Source: Pseudonocardia sp. TRM90224
GTDB taxonomy: Bacteria; Actinomycetota; Actinomycetes; Mycobacteriales; Pseudonocardiaceae
Length of the DNA stretch: 64,000 nt
Direction of reading: 5' to 3'
Assembly (NCBI RefSeq): GCF_021245725.1
Contig: NZ_JAJGSX010000011.1
Coordinates: 1-64,000, forward strand
Of this stretch, positions 59,074-64,000 are shown in pieces. The position numbers and the translations under genes are program-made. Under the pieces are notes generated by a model. It had not been told where the DNA came from and did not search any database. It worked only from the letters and a program-made list of their open reading frames with translations. Position 1 is the stretch's first letter; every line of letters begins with the position of its first letter.

Positions 59074-59757
59074 TCAGCCCGTCTCGCCGGTTTCGCCGTG
59101 CGGCACGCCCACCGGTTTGGACTCGGGGGAGCCGCGTTGGCGCAGGTAGACGCCGAAGACGGCCATGCTGCCCACCGCGAGCATCTCCGACTGCCAGTTC
59201 TGCGTGGTGCGGTTCCAGAAGTCCGCGTCGCCGAGGTAGGCCACCCACGTCAGCGCCGGCTCGCCGTGGCGGGCCTGCTCGGCGTTGTGCGCCGCCCACC
59301 CCGCGACCGACTGCGCGAACATGCACAGCAGGAAGATCCCGCCCATCACGATCCCGAGCGAGCGGGAGAAGACGGCGGTGCGCCAGTCGCCGGGGCGCGC
59401 CCACCGCGGCGACCCGGCGCGGGCGAACCGGCCGACCCGCTGCTCCTCGTCGCTCTCGGTGCCGGCCTCGTCGAGGTGCTTCGACTCCGGCGAGCCGCGC
59501 TGCACCAGCCACACCGTCGCAAAGATGTAGAGGAAGAACTGCAGGTACTCCGACTGCCAGTTCTCCACGACGTCCACCGCGAACGACGACGACAGGAGGT
59601 ACCCGCCCAGCGACACCGCCGCGGCCCCGTGCGTCGTGAGGTCGTCGTTGTACTGCGCCAAACCCGAGATCGCCTGGCCGCCGAGCGCGAGCAGGAACAG
59701 TGCCCCGAACACCAGCCCGAGGCCGTTGTCGTGCAGGACCTTCCGGAGGGCGCTCAT
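59074..59757 (-). CDS. DUF6766 family membrane protein
   Basis: A 227-residue protein with four hydrophobic segments. RKVLHDNGLGLVFGALFLLALGGQAISG is the typical start, and two similar stretches, ENWQSEYLQFFLYIFATVWLVQRGSPESKHLDE and QNWQSEMLAVGSMAVFGVYLRQRGSPESKPV, mark an internal duplication. The ATG at 59757 overlaps the stop of a 30-residue gene upstream (ATGA). Function unknown. Confidence 0.85.
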   Translation of the reverse strand: MSALRKVLHDNGLGLVFGALFLLALGGQAISGLAQYNDDLTTHGAAAVSLGGYLLSSSFAVDVVENWQSEYLQFFLYIFATVWLVQRGSPESKHLDEAGTESDEEQRVGRFARAGSPRWARPGDWRTAVFSRSLGIVMGGIFLLCMFAQSVAGWAAHNAEQARHGEPALTWVAYLGDADFWNRTTQNWQSEMLAVGSMAVFGVYLRQRGSPESKPVGVPHGETGETG

Positions 59758-59846
59758 CTCCCCAGTACCCCGACGGTGATCGCCCACGCCAACCCCAGCG
59801 CGATGACGGCGAGATATGCGACGAACAGAGCGCGGACAGTCTTCAT
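59754..59846 (-). CDS. 30-residue single-pass membrane peptide
   Basis: A very short gene reading MKTVRALFVAYLAVIALGLA and ten more residues ending VGVLGR. It has two basic residues and then one membrane helix. Its TGA overlaps the ATG of the DUF6766 gene, so translation is probably coupled and the peptide may be a partner of that membrane protein. I know no named family for it. Support comes from the exact overlap, the ATG start and the hydrophobic composition. Confidence 0.6.
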   Translation of the reverse strand: MKTVRALFVAYLAVIALGLAWAITVGVLGR

Positions 59847-59888
59847 GCGCAGGCGTTCCCGATCACGATGCCGGGGAAACGCCCCTGA

Positions 59889-60422
59889 TCAGGCGATGAG
59901 CGTGCCGCTGCGCACGACGTCGATCATGGGCGCGTACAGCCGGAGGATGTCGATCGCCTTGGCGTGGCTCGCGTCGTCGACACCGGCGCAGACGTCCTCG
60001 ACGACCTGCACCGGCACGCCGGCGTCGGCCGCGGCGAGCGCGGTGGAGAGCACGCAGCAGTCCGTCGACACCCCGGCCAGCACGAGCGTGCCGTCACCGA
60101 CCGCCGCGGCCAGCTCGTGGCCCCACTTCGAGAACGTCGTCGCGGTGACGACGTGGGACGTGCCCGGTGCGAGGTCGGTGACGACGTCGTAGAGCTCGGC
60201 GTCGGGCGAGGTCAGCGCGAACGGCCACCGGTCGTAGTACGTCTGCCACGAGCCGTGCGGGACCGGCGGCGGGACGAAGCGGGTGAACGTCACCCGCGGC
60301 GCCATCGACTCGACGAGCTGCTGCACCCGGGGAACGATCTGGGCGAAACGCGGGGTGGCCCACGGGCTCGCCGGGTTGGCGAACACGACCTGCATGTCGA
60401 TCACAGCGAGATGGCGGTTCAC
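59889..60422 (-). CDS. Isochorismatase-family cysteine hydrolase
   Basis: A 177-residue hydrolase. The catalytic triad is visible as Asp in LAVIDMQVVF, Lys in TTFSKWGHEL and Cys in AGVSTDCCVLSTALAA. Typical substrates are N-carbamoyl amides, nicotinamide or isochorismate; which one is not clear. The GTG at 60422 has CAGGAG upstream; a longer open frame would run into the family III hairpin. Confidence 0.88.
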   Translation of the reverse strand: MNRHLAVIDMQVVFANPASPWATPRFAQIVPRVQQLVESMAPRVTFTRFVPPPVPHGSWQTYYDRWPFALTSPDAELYDVVTDLAPGTSHVVTATTFSKWGHELAAAVGDGTLVLAGVSTDCCVLSTALAAADAGVPVQVVEDVCAGVDDASHAKAIDILRLYAPMIDVVRSGTLIA

Positions 60423-60460
60423 GCGGTGATCGTCTCCTGCCACCGCCCCGAAAGCACGCG

Positions 60461-60530
60461 AACTTCCCCACCGTTTTGCCAATCTGCACACCCTCGGAGG
60501 TCTGCAAGTTGGCAAAACGGTGGGGAAGTT
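60461..60530. repeat. Family III hairpin repeat, copy D
   Basis: The longest family III copy: perfect 22-bp arms (60461-60482 and 60509-60530) starting AACTTCCCCACCGTTTTGCC. The loop shares the CTGCACACCCT type with the copy at 47521. The last 2 nt form part of the LysR stop codon. Confidence 0.94.
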
Positions 60531-61401
60531 ACGGGGCTGCCAGCGAGGACGGGCCGCTGGCGAGCACGGCGGTCGTGAGCGCGCGGGTGGCGGGCCGGTG
60601 CTCCGTGCGCGGGTTGGTGATCAGCACGAGGTCGATGAAGCCGAGCTCGGGCAGCCGGTGCTGCGCGCCGAGCCGGGTGAGCTGCACGGGGACGAGGCTG
60701 CCGGCCATCGCCGAGACCCCGATCCCCGCCGAGACGGCCGCGATGAGCCCGTTGACGCCGCGGCAGATGCAGGCGCTGCGGTAGGCCGTGTTGGTGCGGT
60801 CGAGCGCGTGCTGCATCGCCGTGCGGCTCAGGCTCGGGTTGGGGTAGACGACGAGCGGCACCGGCCGGCTCGGGTCGATGCGGGTCGCCGCGGCGCCGAC
60901 CCACACCATCCGGTCGCGCTTGACCAGCGTGCCCTCGTGCTCGCCGCGCGGGCGCTTGCCGACGAACAGGTCGAGGCGGTCGTTCTCCAGCCGGCGGTGC
61001 AGAGTGCCGCTCTGGTCGATGGTCAGGTCGAGGTCGACGAGCGGGTTGGCGCGGCGGAAGTCGCGCAGGATCTGCGGCAGGCGGGTCAACGCGAGGTCGT
61101 CGGACATGCCGATCCGCAGCCGACCGTGCGGCTGCTCGCCGCGGAAGTACGAGGCGGCGTGCTCGTGCGAGGCGAGGATCGCGCGCGCGAACCCGATCAT
61201 CGCCTCGCCGTCGCCGGTGATCTCGACGGTGTGCGTGTCGCGCTGCACGAGCGTGCGGCCCGTCATCTCCTCCAGCTTGCGCACGTGCTGGCTCACCGTG
61301 GGCTGCCGGATGCCCAGCCTGGCGGCGGCCTGCGTGAAGCTGCGGGTCTGCGCGACCGCGAGGAACGTCTGCAGCTGGATCGGGTCATAGAGGTCGGTCA
61401 T
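60529..61401 (-). CDS. LysR family transcriptional regulator
   Basis: A 290-residue regulator. The N-terminal domain is LQTFLAVAQTRSFTQAAARLGIRQPTVSQHVRKLEEMTGRTL, followed by a LysR substrate-binding domain (LRIGMSDDLALTRLPQILRDF). It diverges from the MFS gene at 61501 across about 100 bp of relatively AT-rich DNA. This arrangement suggests control of that exporter. The effector is unknown. Confidence 0.9.
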   Translation of the reverse strand: MTDLYDPIQLQTFLAVAQTRSFTQAAARLGIRQPTVSQHVRKLEEMTGRTLVQRDTHTVEITGDGEAMIGFARAILASHEHAASYFRGEQPHGRLRIGMSDDLALTRLPQILRDFRRANPLVDLDLTIDQSGTLHRRLENDRLDLFVGKRPRGEHEGTLVKRDRMVWVGAAATRIDPSRPVPLVVYPNPSLSRTAMQHALDRTNTAYRSACICRGVNGLIAAVSAGIGVSAMAGSLVPVQLTRLGAQHRLPELGFIDLVLITNPRTEHRPATRALTTAVLASGPSSLAAP

Positions 61402-61500
61402 TACGCCCCGCAATAACAGTAAGTCGAATGATCGGGGTTCAGAATAGCGTTCCGGCGTTCGAAACTGGGAATGTTCCCCGATCACGACGGAAGGTTTGCA

Positions 61501-62841
61501 GTGACAACGGCGGCGGCCGCTCCCACCCCGACCAGCCCGATCGAACCGATCGACCCGATCAAGAACCCAGCACCACCACCGCGGCGCCGCACCTTCGCAG
61601 CCTTCGCCGTGCCCAATTTCCGCGTCTACGCCGCAGGTCAGAGCGTTGCCAACACCGGCAACTGGATGCAGAGCATCGCGCAGGACTGGCTGGTGCTCCA
61701 GCTGACCGGCAGCCCCACGGCCGTCGGCTTCACGATGGCGTTGCAGTTCCTGCCGATGTTGCTGCTCGGCATGCATGGCGGGATGCTCGCTGACAGATAT
61801 CCGAAACGTCTGATTCTGGCCGTTACCCAGTCGCTCAACCTCGCGCTCACCAGCACGCTCGCGGTACTCACGCTCACCGGCCAGGTCCAAGTAGGACACG
61901 TCTATCTGCTCGCGCTCGCGGGCGGGCTGGTGTTCGTCGTCGACAATCCCACCAGGCAGGTGTTCGTCAACGAGGTCGTGCCCGCGCGGTACGTGCCCAA
62001 CGCGATCGCGCTCAACGCCGCGGTGTTCCAGACTTCGCGTCTGCTCGGCCCCGCCGTGGCCGCGGTCCTCATCGGGACGGTCGGCATCGGGTGGGCGTTC
62101 GCGGCCAACGCGCTCTGCTACGCGGGCCCGCTGCTCGGCCTGCTGCTGATCAAGGGCGCCGACCTGGTGCGGACGCCGCCGGCCCCGCGCGCGCCGCGCC
62201 AGCTGCGGTCGGCGCTGCGCTACGTCGCCGACCGGCCCGACGTCGCGTGGACGATCGTGCTGGTCGGGGTGGTCGGCACGTTCGGCCTGAAGTTCCCGGT
62301 GGTGCTCACGGCGATGGCGGACACGACGTTCGCCGGCGGCGCCGACCTGTACGGCCTGTTCAACGTGGTCCTCGCGGTCGGCTCGGTCGCCGGCGCGCTG
62401 CTGGCCGGCGGGCGCACCCGCTCGCACACCGGGTTGATCGTCGTGATGGCCGCGGCGTTCAGCATCGCCCAGATCGCGGCGGGGTGGGCGCCGGGCGTCC
62501 CGCTGTTCCTCGTCGCGCTGGTGCTGATGGGCATCACGAACCTGGCGTTCCAGGCAATGGCGAACTCGTCGGTGCAGACGGCCGTCGCGCCGGCCATGCG
62601 CGGCCGGGTGATGGGCCTCTACATGCTCGCGTTCACCGGCGGCACGCCGATCGGCGCGCCCATCATCGGCTGGATCACCGCCGCCTACGGTCCGCGGATC
62701 GGCATGACGTTCTGCGGTGTCGTGCCGCTGCTCGCGGCCGTCGCGATCGTGCTGCTGAACCGGCGCCGGCGCCGGGCACCCGGCGGCGACGCCGTCGACA
62801 ACGACGTTGTGGTTGTTTCACGAGCCGTGGGGCAGCCATAA
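61501..62841 (+). CDS. MFS transporter (MFS_3 type) with repeat-derived tail
   Basis: A 446-residue transporter of the enterobactin-exporter-like MFS_3 group. FRVYAAGQSVANTGNWMQSIAQDWLVLQLTGSP is diagnostic, and GGMLADRYPKRLIL is motif A. A proline-rich cytoplasmic N-terminus of about 35 residues precedes the first helix. GGAAGG lies upstream of the GTG. The last 16 residues (VDNDVVVVSRAVGQP region) and the stop come from a family I hairpin. It likely exports a small molecule under control of the divergent LysR. Confidence 0.9.
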   Translation: MTTAAAAPTPTSPIEPIDPIKNPAPPPRRRTFAAFAVPNFRVYAAGQSVANTGNWMQSIAQDWLVLQLTGSPTAVGFTMALQFLPMLLLGMHGGMLADRYPKRLILAVTQSLNLALTSTLAVLTLTGQVQVGHVYLLALAGGLVFVVDNPTRQVFVNEVVPARYVPNAIALNAAVFQTSRLLGPAVAAVLIGTVGIGWAFAANALCYAGPLLGLLLIKGADLVRTPPAPRAPRQLRSALRYVADRPDVAWTIVLVGVVGTFGLKFPVVLTAMADTTFAGGADLYGLFNVVLAVGSVAGALLAGGRTRSHTGLIVVMAAAFSIAQIAAGWAPGVPLFLVALVLMGITNLAFQAMANSSVQTAVAPAMRGRVMGLYMLAFTGGTPIGAPIIGWITAAYGPRIGMTFCGVVPLLAAVAIVLLNRRRRRAPGGDAVDNDVVVVSRAVGQP

Positions 62842-62854
62842 CGTCGTTGTCGAC
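62794..62854. repeat. Family I hairpin repeat, copy D
   Basis: 24+13+24 nt (arms 62794-62817 and 62831-62854). The outer GTCGACAACGACGTT stem is intact, while the inner arm has diverged. It overlaps the end of the MFS gene and ends 16 nt before the next start codon. Confidence 0.92.
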
Positions 62855-62870
62855 GGGATAGCGTCGCGCC

Positions 62871-63785
62871 GTGGAGTCGATCAGTCGGTGCTGGCCGGAG
62901 CCGTTGCGGGTGGGGGACCGGGTCGAGGTGATAGCGCCGGCAGGCCCGCCCCCGGCCCCGCAGCTCGCCGCGGGCCTGGACGTGCTGCGGTCGTGGGGCC
63001 TCGACGTGCGGTGCGCCGCAGACCCGGAGCGGCACCACCCGACGCTGCCCTACCTCGCCGGGACCGACGCCGAGCGGGCCGCGCAGCTGCAGAAGGCGTG
63101 GTGCGACCCCGGGAACGCCGCCGTGGTCTGCGCCCGCGGTGGCTACGGGGCGTTGCGCATCCTGGACCTGCTCGACTGGACGGCGATGGCGGCGGCCGGC
63201 CCGAAGGTCTTCACCGGCTCCAGCGACATCACGGCGCTGCACGCCGTCCTCGGCCCGGCCTGCGGGCTGGTCACGATGTTCACCCCGCTAGTCGCGAGCG
63301 ACGCGATGGCCGAGCCGGTCGCGCAGGAGAACATGCGCCGGATGCTGTTCGAGCGGGAGCCGACCCTGCACGGCGGCCCGTCCGCCCGCACGCTGGTCGG
63401 CGGCACCGCGGCCGGCCCGACGGTGGGCGGCACGCTCAGCCTCATCGTTTCGACGCTGGGCGTCGCAGGCGTGCCGGCCCCGCCCGACGGCTCGATCGTG
63501 CTGCTGGAGGACATCACGGAGGCGCCGTACCGGATCGACCACTTCCTGACCCACCTGCTGCGCAGCGGCTGGTTCGACACCGTCGCCGGGGTCGTGCTGG
63601 GGTCGTGGCTCAAGTGCGGCAAGCCCGAGCGGGTGCACGACGTGATGGTCGACCGGCTCGGTGGGCTCGGCATCCCGGTCGTCGAGGAGTTCGGTTTCGG
63701 CCACGCCGAGGGCCAGCTCAGCGTGCCCCTCGGGGCGAGCGTGGTGCTCGATGCGGATACACCCACATTGACGTTCGTTCGGTAA
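62871..63785 (+). CDS. LD-carboxypeptidase (S66 family)
   Basis: A 304-residue serine peptidase. CARGGYGALRILDLLDW and VFTGSSDITALHAVLG (with the nucleophilic Ser) are typical of S66, and the C-terminal GFGHAEGQLSVPLGA holds the catalytic His. Such enzymes trim the terminal D-Ala from murein tetrapeptides during recycling; some relatives (MccF) cleave peptide-nucleotide antibiotics. TAGCGT lies 6 nt before the GTG, so the transcript is probably leaderless. Confidence 0.9.
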   Translation: MESISRCWPEPLRVGDRVEVIAPAGPPPAPQLAAGLDVLRSWGLDVRCAADPERHHPTLPYLAGTDAERAAQLQKAWCDPGNAAVVCARGGYGALRILDLLDWTAMAAAGPKVFTGSSDITALHAVLGPACGLVTMFTPLVASDAMAEPVAQENMRRMLFEREPTLHGGPSARTLVGGTAAGPTVGGTLSLIVSTLGVAGVPAPPDGSIVLLEDITEAPYRIDHFLTHLLRSGWFDTVAGVVLGSWLKCGKPERVHDVMVDRLGGLGIPVVEEFGFGHAEGQLSVPLGASVVLDADTPTLTFVR

Positions 63786-63828
63786 AGGGCTGGCGGTTGA
63801 CGCAGGGGCAACCACTACGGTCGCCGTC

Positions 63829-64000
63829 ATGACCATCACCGTGATCGACAGCTACGCGGCGATGCGCGAGATCCTGCACGCTCCGCTCGCCGACCGCCCG
63901 GCCCTGCTGCGTCGCATGCTGGAGCCGGTCGCGGGCATGTACCGGTTCTTCCCCGGCGAGCCCGACCTCGTCGACCTGCACCAAATGGGCAGCGCGTTCC
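63829..64000 (+). CDS. 5' end of a gene, possibly DUF2268 protease-like (cut by window)
   Basis: The first 57 codons of a gene that runs out of the window: TITVIDSYAAMREILHAP, then RPALLRRMLEPVAGMYRFF. The pattern recalls the N-terminus of DUF2268 predicted Zn-proteases (IDTY...ML.P...M), but the metal-binding motif would lie beyond the edge, so the family is tentative. TACGGT (63816-63821) lies 7 nt before the ATG, consistent with a leaderless transcript. Confidence 0.6.
   Translation, partial: MTITVIDSYAAMREILHAPLADRPALLRRMLEPVAGMYRFFPGEPDLVDLHQMGSAF

Noticed and set aside
1..64000. tRNA or rRNA genes in the intergenic gaps
   Set aside because: None of the gaps shows a cloverleaf with the conserved GTTCRA T-arm, and none is long enough for rRNA.

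Overview
The window is very GC-rich DNA with tightly packed genes, frequent GTG starts, ATGA/GTGA stop-start overlaps and several TANNNT -10 boxes placed just before a start codon. Together with an ECF41 sigma factor, a ShbA/SigD-like sigma factor, a hopanoid operon and many LacI/LysR/PadR/PucR regulators, this points to an actinobacterial chromosome, most likely Pseudonocardiaceae (Pseudonocardia-like). The genus is an inference. I see no tRNA, rRNA, transposase, integrase, prophage or CRISPR array.

Layout. 0-10.7 kb: an MFS transporter, then a nine-gene operon (dipeptide-type ABC transporter, C45 acyltransferase/hydrolase, esterase, RpiR/MurR regulator, PPOX flavoprotein). 10.7-14.5 kb: LysR with a divergent cupin, and a large repeat-rich membrane protein. 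14.6-21.2 kb: a ribose-type sugar ABC operon, an ECF41 sigma factor divergent from a carboxymuconolactone-decarboxylase-like gene, and a LacI regulator that shares an exact 15-bp operator with the sugar operon. 21.2-27.1 kb: SDR, DMT permease, a fused glycosyltransferase/wax-ester-synthase protein, a second glycosyltransferase of the same type, and a VC0807-like membrane protein. 27.2-36.1 kb: the hopanoid operon hpnC-hpnD-hpnE-polyprenyl synthase-shc-(hpnG::ispH fusion)-hpnH, with a PucR regulator diverging from it. 37.4-45 kb: ShbA-like sigma factor, molybdopterin oxidoreductase, MFS, DUF2165, and cbtA/cbtB cobalt uptake genes with neighbours. 45.3-54.4 kb: SDR, small ABC exporter, VOC and PadR genes, an AlkZ-like winged-helix protein, and an AsnC regulator divergent from a giant indolepyruvate ferredoxin oxidoreductase, followed by a LysE exporter. 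54.5-58.8 kb: a biotin ECF transporter operon (bioY, bioM, bioN) that also contains an acyl-CoA ligase and a thiolase. 59-64 kb: DUF6766 membrane protein with a 30-residue upstream gene, isochorismatase-like hydrolase, LysR/MFS divergent pair, LD-carboxypeptidase and a truncated last gene.

The most unusual feature is a set of dispersed long hairpins in at least three sequence families. Family I has four copies, each exactly 24+13+24 nt. Family II has three copies, each 28+3+28 nt where complete. Family III has four copies with a shared outer stem and two loop types. Most lie between gene ends, often convergent ones, but several run into coding sequence. One family II copy is embedded in-frame in the HpnG half of the HpnG-IspH fusion, and two family I copies supply the C-terminal tail and stop codon of unrelated MFS transporters. 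Two further repeat types are present: a short CGCGAGTCGGG repeat that forms the C-terminus of the ECF41 sigma factor, and an inverted array of 22-bp tandem units upstream of bioY.
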